The position numbers and the translations under genes are program-made. Of a DNA stretch of 64,000 nt, positions 45,073-55,726 are shown piece by piece. Numbering within the stretch: the stretch's first letter is position 1; each line of letters opens with the position of its first letter. The DNA comes from Psychrobacter sp. WY6 (GTDB lineage: Bacteria > Pseudomonadota > Gammaproteobacteria > Pseudomonadales > Moraxellaceae). The notes under the pieces were generated by a model. It saw only the letters and a list, made by a program, of their open reading frames with translations. It searched no databases and was not told the DNA's origin. The DNA lies in contig NZ_CP049902.1 of the NCBI RefSeq assembly GCF_018448495.1, positions 1,798,001-1,862,000 of the forward strand. Reading direction: 5' to 3'.

Positions 45073-47969
45073 TACTCATCATCCTCAAAGCTTAATGCAA
45101 ACCCTTCGTGTTCGTCACCAACGATATGTATACCGACTTCTTCAGGGGTATCAGTGATTACTTGCTCAGTACGACCTTGCGCATTTGTCTTACCACTTTT
45201 GACCGTACCGTCTTCCATAAATAATAGATACTCAGTATTAGCGATAGGTTCACCGAACATGTCCTTAGCAACATAAGTCAGATAAGACTTAACCTCTGAG
45301 CCACCTAGCGAGGGCAGTGTTGGTGTAATGTTCGCCCCCGCAACCAGCCCTTTCTTCACCGCTTTGATCTTAATCATCCCCGGACATACCAGCTTAATCC
45401 CGCTGTCATCAATCGTAATGGATGCTCCTGCTGAGGTTTGCAGCTTAATCCGCTTAGGACTCGACACATTTACCTGTCCTGACTCACTACCAATCGTCAT
45501 ACCTTGCTGAGAGTGCAATTGCAACTCACCGCCCTGTGCCTGTATTGCCAGTGGCTCTCTATTGGCACTGATATGCAGTCCTGACAGATCGGCTTGACCA
45601 CCTACGCCTGAGAGTGAGTCAATCGTATTTGCCGTCAGCGTATAATTACCCGCCACCACATCCGACTGGGTAGCACCTGATTGCCTGACTATGTTTTCGC
45701 CGTCCATAGCGTATTGCTGGCTGCCGCTAAGATACTGTCTTTGCTGACTAACTGACATCGGCTGCGCCCAATACTTCCGTATTTAATGTCTCATCGATGA
45801 TTTGTGCGCTGGTTTTAAACGCTTTTATCGATTGATTGGCGGTCTGCATGGCTGTCGTGGATTGCAAATGTGCCTGCTTGGTCTCTTGAAAGGTCTCACT
45901 CAGCTCAGCTCCTAAGCCTAATTGCCGCTGTCCTGCATCATTGACCCAAGCAGACTCGTGCTCGCTTTGACTATGTCTGATATCAAAGGTGGATAGCAGT
46001 ACACCGGTATCACCAGTGATTTGCAAGCCATGATCGCTTGCCAGATTAATCCCTTGACCACTGGTTGATGATTGATGATTACTATAACGATGACGCAGTA
46101 CGCCAAGCTCAAGCACGTGCTCATCAGGGGCAAAGGTGGCGCTAGAAGTGTGTGGTTGGTCTCAGCATTGGCACGTGATCCTGTATTCACCGACCACTGC
46201 ATTCCTATCTGGTTGGGCGTATCATCAAAGCTTAGGGTCACTTCAGAATCAGACGTCAGCCCATATTGAGCAATACCAGAGATCCATCCACTGTGAGTAT
46301 CATCTTCATTAATTTGCGAATGACCCAAACCACCACCATGCCACCTAGGGGACGCGCCGCCTTGTAAGTTATGTCGATTAGATAAGCCTGCATCACGAGT
46401 GGTGATGTCTTTGTCATCGATATCGCCCATACCGATACCGTCATAAAGCGACCTGCTAATTACAGGACTGTCAATATCGCCATACCAGTAATTAAGCAGT
46501 ACCGACTGTCCCAGCCTTGGCGCAAACTGCCAACCATGAGTGCTACCCGATGACAGCTGCAATGAGCGCAGGGCGGGGGGTGGTGCCATCATCATGAGGG
46601 CTGATACCTGACCAGACAGACGTAGTAATAGTTTGCTGTAGATTGTCAGTGCTGACACTTGAGTCATAGCTGGGGGAAGCTGATAAACCTGTGTCACCAG
46701 TACGAGCTTGGGCGAGACCCGTGTAAGTGCTACTGGCAAAGGATAAAGAACTGGGATAAGGGCAATAAGGAATAGCAGCGTCAAGTAACGTCGCTGATAC
46801 CCAAACCCCAGTATCACGAGCGATGTCAAAGCCATGATCGGGTATTGAAAAGTGATTGTGATTCATTGCATGACAGTGCATATGCTGAGCAGTGCGCTGT
46901 AACCACTGTTTGATAAATACTTGATGATGGTATGACACGCTATCGTTGTCAGGCTCAATACCGATTAAGGTAACCGCGATACAATGCGTGGATAAGCTAC
47001 CAATAGAGGGTAGGTTATTGATACTCACTGGACTACTGACGCTCAGACCACGCAGGGCACCCGTCGCTTGATAAGTTTCGCGCTGACAGCGATTGGCAGA
47101 TATCCATTGCTCTGCTATATAAGTAGCGGCGTCCTCGCTGTTCACGCGAGAGGGTGCACCAATTAATACCGTGTGTCATCTATCGCAAGCAGTGACATCT
47201 ACTGCTTGACCTTCATAAATGGTATCTGCCGCCAACCCATCTGCTCGTACTATTACCCTATCACTGCCAAGTTGCTGCGACCTCATTTGTAGCGTATTGA
47301 CACTATCTTGACCTGATTGTACGGATGACTGAGCATAACTATAGGTCAGCGGTATGAGCTCGCCTGTGTCTAAACCATCAACCAACCACCACGTGCCAAG
47401 CTCAACGGAATTCCCTGACACCCATAAAGTCGATATACCAATATCAGCGAGCAGACCGGTAACAAATTCATAGTCGCTGACATCCGACTGTATACGCATG
47501 GATAAAGGTGCCGATAAACGTGCGGATGATTCATCATCTGATGACAAAAGAGACTCAGATATTTGCCAATTTAAATCGTAATCACTAAGGATGAGGGTAA
47601 CAATATCGAGCGTCGATTGATTGATAAAACTGCGGGTATGTATCGACTGTGCCAACTGCCAATCGGGGCTAACAACTTCTAAAGTATAAAAGTGCATCGC
47701 GCCATCAGATTGCTGATAACGGATGCCGCGTATCAGCCCAGTACGACAGCTAGCGGTACGATCAGCGGAAAACGTGGTTGAGCATATCGGAGCATTGATT
47801 AATGATAAACAAGCGTTCGATTCGATAAAATTATAACTAAACACTAGTATGTCAATATTGTCAGATTGATTAATGCCGCTTGCACCGCAAAACGAAACAG
47901 GGTAAAAGGTGTTTATCGTTGGATTAGCAGTATGAACGGTAATTATGTAGACGATTGGTTAGAAGGCAT
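45072..47969 (-). CDS. vgrG: VgrG spike protein (several frame breaks, one in-frame TGA)
   Basis: The probable start is ATG 47967-47969 with a break near 47,945. The gp27-like region follows (G-L-I-R-G-I-R-Y-Q-Q-S-D-G, then Y-E-F-V-T-G-L-L-A-D-I-G-I). A TGA at 47,176 interrupts C-D-R / H-T-V-L-I-G-A-P-S-R-V-N without a frame change. Breaks near 46,580, 46,150, 45,745 and 45,690 are absent in the near-identical copy at 38,154-40,642. The DUF2345 region and a transthyretin-like tail (Y-L-T-Y-V-A-K-D-M-F-G-E-P-I-A-N) end at the overlap with the large effector. Such tails recruit cargo in other VgrGs. Corrected length is about 965 residues. Confidence 0.85.
45350..46938 (-). repeat. 1.59-kb duplicated VgrG segment (partner 39,047-40,642)
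   Basis: The two vgrG genes are nearly identical from the codons of K-K-G-L-V upstream to TATGACAC (40,642 and 46,938), then diverge sharply on both sides. The few differences are mostly small indels that break one copy, e.g. CAGGGGCGGGG against CAGGGCGGGGGG. Confidence 0.85.
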
Positions 47970-48061
47970 AAGAAGGGTACCGTTACTGCGTATTTTATAC
48001 CAAGAAAATGGCTTGAATGGGTGATTTACTAAATTATTTATTAAGAAAAGTATAGAGTTTA

Positions 48062-48089
48062 TTGAAATATTGTCAAGTATATGTATAAT
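48062..48089 (+). promoter_or_regulatory. Promoter of the rightward T6SS operon
   Basis: TTGAAA (48062-48067) and TATAAT (48084-48089) are 16 bp apart in an AT-rich 216-bp gap between divergent vgrG and the first lipoprotein gene. I see no clear operator palindrome. Confidence 0.65.
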
Positions 48090-48185
48090 CAACCTCATTG
48101 ATTTTTTATGATTAATGAACTTTAGTTATATTTATTTCTTTTAAAAAATCTATCCTTTTATATTTTTAGTGATGATCCTGTTGTT

Positions 48186-48631
48186 ATGAATCCTATTTAT
48201 CGTACTAAACTTGCCACCGCAGGTCTGCTATCAGTCTTACTTAGCGCGTCTTTATTGACAGCGGGTTGTGGCACCACTGCTCAGAAAAATGTACAAACCA
48301 CGGTCAGCAAACCGATAGTGAAGCAGTTGAGTGAGCCTTCGCTTGCCTATTTGTCAAACGGCAATCAACTTAGCAGTGAAGCGTGGATGACTATTGCCAA
48401 AATAACTACGACGCAAAACGCTATGCACGGGCATTGAGAGCGGCTAATGAGGCTCTAAGCGTTGATAATGAAAGACTTGATGCACGTCAGCTTGCCATGC
48501 TTTCAGCAGTTAAAGTGATGGAAAGTAATATTGATGCTTATCACGATAATAGTTTGATGAATAGTAGTGATAAGGCAACACTGAATGAAACGCTCACCAA
48601 TATCACCACTTTAGTTAACGCGTCTAATTAA
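48186..48631 (+). CDS. T6SS-operon lipoprotein of unknown role (one frameshift)
   Basis: ATG 48186 gives a signal with lipobox (A-S-L-L-T-A-G-C, Cys at residue 28). A missing A near 48,400 breaks the frame; corrected, W-M-T-I-A-K runs into N-N-Y-D-A-K-R-Y-A-R-A-L-R-A-A-N-E-A-L, a TPR-like helix pair, and an end rich in N and T. About 148 residues. It is the first gene after the operon promoter. It is too short and lacks the beta-sandwich features for me to call it TssJ. It may be an accessory envelope part specific to Moraxellaceae T6SS. Confidence 0.6.
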
Positions 48632-48650
48632 AATAATTTTGAGCAGGCAC

Positions 48651-49436
48651 ATGTATTTATCTCACACCAATAATGGCGAGCACCGACTTACAATGACCAG
48701 TATCAGAAGCAATATTAGAGTCAGTTTTACGCTATCCAAAGCGTTTTTGACAGGTCTGTTCATCATGGGTTCAGCAATGACTACCGCCCATAGTGAACTT
48801 GTCATACAAGAAAAAGACCCCGGTTCTAGCATCATAAATCAATTTTCGGCACTCAAAAATGCTGATGCAAAATCACCGCAACTGCATCAACTGGTCGCGG
48901 ATTTGAATCAAAGAGTATCTCGTAATCCTAATGACTCGCTAGCATGGGAGATTTTGGCGCAGATTTATTCTAACAATGGCTATCATGCTTATGCTGTTTA
49001 CGCAGCCAGTGAAGCCATTGATTTGGGTCAAAGCACTGCTAAGCTAAAAAAAATACTACTAAATAGCAGCGCTATCGTCTCCCAAAGCCAACTGCAATCA
49101 GATTATCTCACTGATGAAGTGGACGCAGCGTTTTTGAAGGAGTATCAGTACGCTTTAAGTAAAATATATGGTGATATCTATGGTTTCAATTACGATGAGT
49201 CTTTGCCGAAACCACCAGCGCCAGTCGTCAAGCCTAGAAGCGGTAGCGGTAGATCAGGTACTAAATCAAAACCTCAGCCCCACGTGTCTGTAAAAAAAGC
49301 ATCGAAGCCTATGAAAAAACCAGCCGTAAAAAAACCGCCACGACCACCAAAAGTTAAGCCTGTTACTAAACCTTCACCTACCAAAAAAAGTAACGCCAAA
49401 TCGACTGATCCATTCAGTATATTGCGTTCAAACTAG
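48651..49436 (+). CDS. Exported TPR-like protein with Lys/Pro-rich tail, T6SS operon
   Basis: ATG 48651 follows GAGCAGG; ATG 48693 is also possible. A signal-type segment (F-L-T-G-L-F-I-M-G-S-A-M-T-T-A-H-S) precedes a TPR-like domain (L-V-A-D-L-N-Q-R-V-S-R-N-P-N-D-S-L-A-W-E-I-L-A, then N-N-G-Y-H-A-Y-A-V-Y-A-A). The last 75 residues are K-P-K-P-type repeats of high positive charge, suited to bind cell wall. It sits between the lipoprotein and tssB. Not a core Tss protein known to me. Confidence 0.6.
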   Translation: MYLSHTNNGEHRLTMTSIRSNIRVSFTLSKAFLTGLFIMGSAMTTAHSELVIQEKDPGSSIINQFSALKNADAKSPQLHQLVADLNQRVSRNPNDSLAWEILAQIYSNNGYHAYAVYAASEAIDLGQSTAKLKKILLNSSAIVSQSQLQSDYLTDEVDAAFLKEYQYALSKIYGDIYGFNYDESLPKPPAPVVKPRSGSGRSGTKSKPQPHVSVKKASKPMKKPAVKKPPRPPKVKPVTKPSPTKKSNAKSTDPFSILRSN

Positions 49437-49457
49437 ACATTGCTGAGGTAACTTATT

Positions 49458-49967
49458 ATGGCAAAGCAAGACAGTGTACAAAAGAAACTCGCAAAAGTAC
49501 GTGCGCCTCGGGTGCATCTGACTTATGACGTTGAAGTAGGCGATGCGATCGAAACCAAGGAAATTCCTTTTGTGGTCGGCGTTTTGGGAGAGTTTTCAGG
49601 AGATTCAACCCTTGAACAACCACGCTTTAAAGACAAAAAATTTGTCGAAGTAGATTTAGATACCTTTGATGAGGTGATGTCAGGTCTAGCACCGCGTGCG
49701 ACCTTTCGAGTAAGCAATGACTTAAGTGAAAGGCGGCGAATTCGCAGTTGATTTGGCATTCATAGTATCAACGATTTTCGTCCTGAAGCGGTTGATGATC
49801 AAATTGAGCCACTAAAGCAATTGGTACAAGCACGAGATCGCTTAGCAGATTTACGCAATAAAATATCGGCCAACGAAAAACTTGAAGACCTATTAGATGA
49901 CGTGCTTAAGAACACTGAGCAAGTCAAAAAAATGGCGGAACAAAATCAAACCGATGGTGAGGATTAA
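49458..49967 (+). CDS. tssB: TssB (VipA), contractile sheath small subunit (two frame breaks)
   Basis: The frame opens with S-V-Q-K-K-L-A-K-V-R-A-P-R-V-H-L-T-Y-D-V and G-V-L-G-E-F-S-G-D, the TssB signature. Breaks near 49,725 and 49,762 hide G-G-E-F-A-V-D-L-A-F and I-N-D-F-R-P-E-A-V, followed by the C-terminal helix (L-L-D-D-V-L-K-N). The corrected 168 residues match the family. With TssC it builds the sheath that contracts to fire the Hcp tube. The stop is 3 bases before tssC. Confidence 0.92.
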
Positions 49968-49970
49968 ACG

Positions 49971-51464
49971 ATGAGTGCCCAAGCCCAGCAAAATCTAGCA
50001 CCTGATGCGTTAAATAATGACAGTTACGACTTACTCGAAGAAATCGTCAATAAAAGTAACGTTGCCAAGTCTGATGACGAAAAAAATCGTGCCAAGTCGC
50101 AAATTGCAGAGCTTGCCAATGAAGTCATGCAAGGAACCGTAACGTTGTCAGATAATTTGGCCGCATCGATTGACGCGCGTATTGCCCAAATTGACGCGTT
50201 GATCTCCAAGCAGCTGACCACTGTCATGCACGCGCCCGAGTTTCAAAAGCTAGAGTCCAGCTGGCGTGGCTTGCATTATTTATGTAGCCAGACTCCGTCG
50301 GAATCCATGCTAAAGATTCGTATGATGAATACTACGAAGCGCGAACTGACTAAAGATTTTCAATCGTCAATTGATTTTGATCAAAGCACGCTGTTTAAGA
50401 AAATATACGAAGAAGAGTTCGGTAGCTTCGGTGGTGAACCTTATGCCGCTATCGTTGGTGACTTTGAATTTACTCGCCAAAACTCAGACATGTATCTGCT
50501 TGAGCAATTGTCTCATGTTGCGGCCGCTTCTCATGCACCTTTTGTGTCGGCGGCTTCCGCTGAAATGTTTGGTCTCGACTCCTTTACCGACATTGGTCGC
50601 CCGCGAGATTTGTCAAAGATATTTGAAACCGCTGAATATATCCGCTGGCGCGCGTTCAGACAGTCAGAAGATGCGCGATATGTTGCGTTAACCGTGCCTA
50701 GCTTTTTAGGTCGTCTGCCTTACGATCCTAAAGATGGCACGGTGGTTGAAGGATTTAATTTTACGGAAGAAGTCTCTGGTAATAATCATGACGATTATCT
50801 ATGGGTGAACGCGGCTTATGCGTTCGCTTCACGCTTGACGGCTGCTTTCTCTGACTATCGCTGGTGTGCTGCCATTCGCGGCGTTGAGGGTGGTGGCTTG
50901 GTTGAAGGGTTACCTGTTCATACCTTTAAGACTGACGAAGGGGATTTGGCACTTAAGTGTCCAACGGAAATCTCTATCACCGATCGCCGAGAAAAAGAGT
51001 TAAGCGACTTAGGTTTTATCCCGTTAGTCCATTGCAAAAATACCAATTACGCTGCCTTTTTTGGGGCGCAGTCGGTGCAAAAAGCCAAAACTTATCAAAA
51101 CGATGATGCCAACGCCAATGCTGCGCTATCGACGCAGATCCAATACATTATGGCGGTGTCACGTATTGCCCATTACCTAAAAGCAATGATGCGCGATAAG
51201 GTAGGTAGCTTCTTAGCACCTGGTAATGTTGAGTCGTTTTTAAATGACTGGATTTCTCGTTATGTCTTGCTAGATGACGGCGCCTCACAAGAAGCAAAAG
51301 CCCAGTACCCGCTGCGCGAAGCTTCTGTACAAGTTGTAGAAGTGCCGGGTAAGCCTGGTGTCTACAAGTCCGTGGTCTTTTTGAGACCACACTTTCAACT
51401 TGACGAACTGTCTGTTTCTCTGCTGCGTCTGGTCACTCAACTGCCGCAATCTAGCAACAGCTGA
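49971..51464 (+). CDS. tssC: TssC (VipB), contractile sheath large subunit
   Basis: An uninterrupted 497-residue protein: F-Q-K-L-E-S-S-W-R-G-L-H-Y-L, F-G-S-F-G-G-E-P-Y-A-A-I-V-G-D-F-E-F, R-L-P-Y-D, F-S-D-Y-R-W-C-A-A-I-R-G and the end Y-P-L-R-E-A-S-V-Q-V. All are TssC hallmarks. ClpV later recognises the sheath N-terminal helix for disassembly. Confidence 0.96.
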   Translation: MSAQAQQNLAPDALNNDSYDLLEEIVNKSNVAKSDDEKNRAKSQIAELANEVMQGTVTLSDNLAASIDARIAQIDALISKQLTTVMHAPEFQKLESSWRGLHYLCSQTPSESMLKIRMMNTTKRELTKDFQSSIDFDQSTLFKKIYEEEFGSFGGEPYAAIVGDFEFTRQNSDMYLLEQLSHVAAASHAPFVSAASAEMFGLDSFTDIGRPRDLSKIFETAEYIRWRAFRQSEDARYVALTVPSFLGRLPYDPKDGTVVEGFNFTEEVSGNNHDDYLWVNAAYAFASRLTAAFSDYRWCAAIRGVEGGGLVEGLPVHTFKTDEGDLALKCPTEISITDRREKELSDLGFIPLVHCKNTNYAAFFGAQSVQKAKTYQNDDANANAALSTQIQYIMAVSRIAHYLKAMMRDKVGSFLAPGNVESFLNDWISRYVLLDDGASQEAKAQYPLREASVQVVEVPGKPGVYKSVVFLRPHFQLDELSVSLLRLVTQLPQSSNS

Positions 51465-51515
51465 TCGTTTATTAAAAACTAACGTGAAATTTAAATTTTA
51501 AAAAAGGTATGTGAT

Positions 51516-52019
51516 ATGAAAGATATTTATATTCAGTTCCGCGGTAAATATAAAATTGATGGCGAGTCTCGTGATAGCGAGCATAAAGGTTGGCTTGAAG
51601 TAAATACTTGGGATCACTTGATCCGTCAGCCAAAATCAGCGACAGCAAGTAGCGTTGGTGGCCATACTTCTGAGCGTTGTGAGCATGCTGACATGACGTT
51701 TATGAAAGATTTGGACTCAACCAGTCCTAAACTATGGGAAGCGTGTTCTGCTGGTTATACTTTTGATGAGATTCAAATTGATTTTTATCGTGCCAACGGT
51801 GACAAACGCGTTAAATATCTTGAAGTAAAACTTAAGCATGCGCTGATCGCAAGTGTCGAGCCAACGGTACGTTCTGAAGGCGTACCAATCGAAAAAGTCG
51901 GTATCAAATATGCTGCTGTTGAGTGGACTTACACCCAGCAAGATATCGATGGTACTGCTAAAGGCGCTGTGACTAAAAAATGGTCACTAGCCAACAACAC
52001 TGCTACTTATACCGCCTAA
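51516..52019 (+). CDS. hcp: Hcp (TssD), tube protein
   Basis: This uninterrupted 167-residue protein follows AAAAAAGGTATGTGAT. I-Y-I-Q-F-R-G-K-Y-K-I-D-G-E-S and the H-L-I-R-Q-P-K stretch, then C-E-H-A-D-M-T-F-M-K-D-L-D and Y-L-E-V-K-L-K-H-A-L-I are Hcp blocks. It forms hexameric rings stacked into the secreted tube and can carry small cargo. A strong terminator follows, as usual for a gene needed in large amounts. Confidence 0.93.
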   Translation: MKDIYIQFRGKYKIDGESRDSEHKGWLEVNTWDHLIRQPKSATASSVGGHTSERCEHADMTFMKDLDSTSPKLWEACSAGYTFDEIQIDFYRANGDKRVKYLEVKLKHALIASVEPTVRSEGVPIEKVGIKYAAVEWTYTQQDIDGTAKGAVTKKWSLANNTATYTA

Positions 52020-52057
52020 TTTAGGTTGTATCAGGTGTCATCTATTGTGTCGTACCG

Positions 52058-52092
52058 AAAAAGAAAGGTTTATATCTAGGCCTTTCTTTTTT
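52058..52092 (+). terminator. Terminator after hcp
   Basis: AAAAAGAAAGG (52058-52068) pairs with CCTTTCTTTTT (52081-52091) around a 12-base loop. It would separate abundant hcp message from tssE and later genes. Confidence 0.75.
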
Positions 52093-52117
52093 GTTTGTTA
52101 AATAGGAATGATTATCA

Positions 52118-52607
52118 ATGAATTACGCCACTAACGCCTCTAACAAAGAAATTGGCTTTCGTCCAAATTTGTTCGAGCAGTTATTTGATGATCAGCCCCG
52201 TCATTTGTCGCATGAGCTCGTGGTTCGTCGTCTTAATATCGATGAGCTAAAGTCTTCGGTCGCACGAGACCTTGAAGCTTTATTAAATACGCGTTGTGTG
52301 GTGTCAAGTAAGCACAGCCTATCAACACGTGCGCTCATCGATATTGAATTTTGGCATATTAGATTTTGTGGGACTCAGCAGTGCCAATCCTACTGACTGT
52401 GATTATATCTGTCGCCAAATAGCCCAAACAGTCGAGCAACAAGATACCCGGCTAAAAAACGTTCGCGTATCGCTAGATATTGGCGCTGTTGATGTCAATC
52501 AACTGTGTTTTTCTATTGAAGCATTATTAAAGGTTTATCCAGCACAAGAGCTGGTCAGCTTCGATGCGTTCTTTGAGCCAAGCTCTCAGCGTTACTTAAT
52601 AAAATAA
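52118..52607 (+). CDS. tssE: TssE, baseplate gp25-like protein (one frameshift)
   Basis: N-terminal L-F-E-Q-L-F-D-D and S-V-A-R-D-L-E-A-L-L-N-T-R are the TssE motif (the D-L-x-x-L-L-N-x-R block). The frame breaks near 52,350; the other frame supplies N-F-G-I-L-D-F-V-G, the second signature, and the C-terminal domain. Corrected length is about 162 residues. It nucleates sheath assembly on the baseplate with TssF, TssG and TssK. Confidence 0.9.
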
Positions 52608-52684
52608 TCATTATCCCATTAATGAAATAACTACTACTACCGCTCAATTTATACAGTTAGCAGCGATCAATATATTGAGGCGTC

Positions 52685-54505
52685 ATGGACAGTTTACTTC
52701 CTTACTTTGAGCATGAGCTTAGCCTGTTTAATAAACAGTCAAAAGAATTTGCCAAAAAATATCCCAAAATAGCCAATCGGTTGTTGATGGGGCACGATAC
52801 CGTCGATGATCCGCATATAGAGCGGTTGATACAGGCTTTTTCGCTCATCAGTGCGCGCATCAATAAAAAATTGGACGATTCATACGCTGATTTTACCGAA
52901 TCTCTATTAGAAGTCGTTTATCCCGATTATCTCAAACCTTTTCCATCGGTCTCTATTGCACAGTTTAATCTAGGCGTACAGGGCAATGCGATGAGCGAGG
53001 CAGTCTTAGTCCCTAAAAACAGCCCTTTCGCCAGCCAAAAAATAAATGGCACGCCTTGCCAGTTTCAGTCAACCCAAGATGTGACCTTGCTGCCGCTACA
53101 GATAGATAGCGTCGACTTTGAAACTCGTCAAGAGGTGTATGACAATCAGCATGGACTGCTGAATGGCTGTATCAGTATCAAATTTAAGGGGCTTAATTCA
53201 AGCTTTGACTATCAAGCCTTATTAAACCACTCGTTAGATTTGTATATAGACGAGGACGCCAGTCAGGGTACTAGTCTATGGGATTTACTAGGGTGTGATG
53301 TCAAGCAAACGCATCTGCATGGTAGGCAGGTCAATAAGATTACGGGTAGTCCGTTTGAGATTATAGGCTTCGATCCTGAGCAGCAAATTCTTCCGAGTCA
53401 TCGAGTGAGTAATGCTGCCTCTGCCTTATTAAAGGAATACTTCTATTTCCCTGAAAAATTCAATTTCTTGCGCCTTAATCTTGGTAAGGTTTGTCCAAAT
53501 TTAAAGATCGATAGCAATGGCTTTGAGATTCGCTGTTACTTTAGATTTGATAAAAAAAATACCATCCGCCTAAAAAACTTGCAGCAGCTCAGTGCCAGCA
53601 GTATCAAGCTGTTTTGTACGCCCGTTGTCAATTTATTCAAGGCGGCTGCCAAGCCTATTCAAGTGACCCATCGTTCGATCTATTACGATTTAGTGCCCGA
53701 TACTCGTGCGCTGTTTCAACATGAAATCTATGAGGTTAATAAAGTCATAGAGTCCAAGCAAAGTGACAATCGTTTGATACAACGTGAATATCATCCATTT
53801 TATGCGCTCAATCATTATGAGCAGCAAGATGATGGTCGTTATTACCATATCAAACGTGATAAGGATATGGCTGAGTTCAAACAGGGTTTGAATATCAGAT
53901 TATGTTTGTAGAAAAAAATCGCGAAGATTTATCAGGTGCGGTGAGCATGAGTGCGTCTTTATTGTGTACCAATAGAGATTTGCCGGCTCAAGTGGTATTC
54001 GGTCAAAGCCGTGGCGATTTGTTTAGCGAAGGGATGACTGGCTTTAGCAGCTTATCGTTGCTAAAGCAGCCGACCAGAACGGCACGCTTCGACTATACAG
54101 GTGAGGAACGTTGGCGCTTGATATCGCTGATTAGTCTGAATTTTTTCGCTTGCCGCCCAAGATGCGGAGCTGATGAAAGAGTATTTATCGCTATACGACA
54201 TTACCCAGTCTGCTTCTAACAAACTGTTGGTCGAAGGTATTGTGTCTGTCGAAACCAGTATCGAAGCTCGACGTATTCAGCGCTTGCCACAGCCTGGTTT
54301 TGTGCGCGGTACACTGATCAATATTCAAATCAACCAAAAGAATTTTGCTGGAGTGAGTATCCGCCAGTTTGCCCATTTATTGGCGCATGTGTTTGGCTAT
54401 CACGCTAGCTTAAATAGCTTCGTCGAGTTGGCCATCAGTGATGCCGTAACCAAAGAGGAGATATACAGATGTCAGCCACGCAGCGGTCTCAGTCCTCTTA
54501 TTTAA
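52685..54505 (+). CDS. tssF: TssF, baseplate protein (two frameshifts)
   Basis: It opens L-L-P-Y-F-E-H-E-L-S-L-F-N-K and A-K-K-Y-P-K-I-A-N-R-L, then V-D-D-P-H-I-E-R-L-I-Q-A-F, diagnostic of TssF. Breaks near 53,900 and 54,155 are bridged by L-C-T-N-R-D-L-P and by F-S-L-A-A-Q-D-A-E-L-M-K-E-Y. The end, P-R-S-G-L-S-P-L-I, is the family terminus. Corrected length is about 606 residues. The gene overlaps tssG by 37 bases. Confidence 0.92.
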
Positions 54506-55506
54506 CGGCTTTAATGGCGGCGCCGCAATCTTATGAGTTATTACAAGCACTACGTTTGGTTCGGCATGAAGTCAGTATGGGGTATACACCTATTGAGGTA
54601 CGTTACCGTGCCTCGTTGTCATTGGCCTATCCGCAAGCTGAAATTGAGTCGATGGCGCTCATTGCTCAGGATAATATGGAAGACAGTGGCAGCTCATTAA
54701 AGGATGGTCAAGTAAAGGCTAGTTCATTAAAAATCAGACGGATAGAGGTTTGCCCCGCAATTATTGGATTAACTGGCCCGTTGTCAGCCTTGCCAGCGAT
54801 GTATACCGACCATCTAGCCTCGCGAGTCAATCATGCAAATAAAGCGGCACCAGCATTTTTAGATTTATTTAACCATCGATTGACGGATTTGTACGTGCAA
54901 GCGAGTTGGTTTTATAACTTGCCATTACAGTATGAGATAAATAATAAAAAAGACAACTATCTACTGAGCTTGCGGGCATTGGCGCGTCAGCCGAAGAAGC
55001 TAACCGCCATCGATAGCTTGATTGCTTATGCTGGCATGATCGCCCCAGGACGCCTGACAGCCGATCAGTTGTCACATGTACTGTCGCATTTTTTAGATAG
55101 CACCGTCAGTGTCGAGCAATTCGTACCGGAGTGGTTTGATCTACCAGCCAGTGAACAGACAGCACTTGGTGGTCAGCATGCTGCCCTTGGGTTGTCCGCA
55201 TTTTGCGGTGCGCGCGTCGTACAGTTTGATAGCAAGATTAGAATTGTGTTTCATCAGTTGGATGCCAAACGCTATTTAAGACTGTTACCAGCAGGGGATA
55301 TGTATCAAGTCATTATTGATTTTATCCGTAAATGGTGCGGTGTTTGCTTGGCGGTCGAGATGCAACTCGAGTTAGACAAGCAATACATCACCCCGTTGTC
55401 ATTATCAGAGAGCAGTTTTGGTGGTTTGGGTCAGGGTGGGTTTTTGATATCGCAGCCTGCGACGCAGCATCATGATGACACTCGCTATGCGCTGCCGATT
55501 CAGTAA
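54469..55506 (+). CDS. tssG: TssG, baseplate protein
   Basis: An uninterrupted 345-residue protein: F/Y-E-L-L-Q-A-L-R-L-V, V-R-Y-R-A-S-L-S-L-A-Y-P, I-G-L-T-G-P-L-S-A-L-P, F-L-D-L-F-N-H-R, and A-L-G-L-S-A-F-C-G-A-R-V. This is the TssG order. It forms the F2G wedge with TssF. A 220-bp gap without a clear gene separates it from clpV. Confidence 0.93.
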   Translation: MSATQRSQSSYLTALMAAPQSYELLQALRLVRHEVSMGYTPIEVRYRASLSLAYPQAEIESMALIAQDNMEDSGSSLKDGQVKASSLKIRRIEVCPAIIGLTGPLSALPAMYTDHLASRVNHANKAAPAFLDLFNHRLTDLYVQASWFYNLPLQYEINNKKDNYLLSLRALARQPKKLTAIDSLIAYAGMIAPGRLTADQLSHVLSHFLDSTVSVEQFVPEWFDLPASEQTALGGQHAALGLSAFCGARVVQFDSKIRIVFHQLDAKRYLRLLPAGDMYQVIIDFIRKWCGVCLAVEMQLELDKQYITPLSLSESSFGGLGQGGFLISQPATQHHDDTRYALPIQ

Positions 55507-55726
55507 GTATTTCATGGTTAATAGACAGATTTTACCTATTATGAAGAGCCATGCATCAATTTTATATTGCTGTTTAATAAAAATAATTTATACCATTCAC
55601 AGAAATTAGAGTGGCAAGGAAAACGAGTGAAAGTACTACGTCTTGTAGGCTAAGCGAGTTTGACACAGCTAATCTTACTTTTTGGGTTTGGTATTAAGTC
55701 TAATAAGAATGTTAAAGGAAAAGATT

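Noticed and set aside
45918..46835. 305-codon leftward frame within vgrG
   Set aside because: It mixes the true VgrG frame (middle) with shifted sequence at both ends. It is a by-product of frame breaks, as the duplicate copy shows.
54191..54376. Leftward 61-codon frame inside tssF
   Set aside because: It lies opposite conserved TssF sequence and has no ribosome site.
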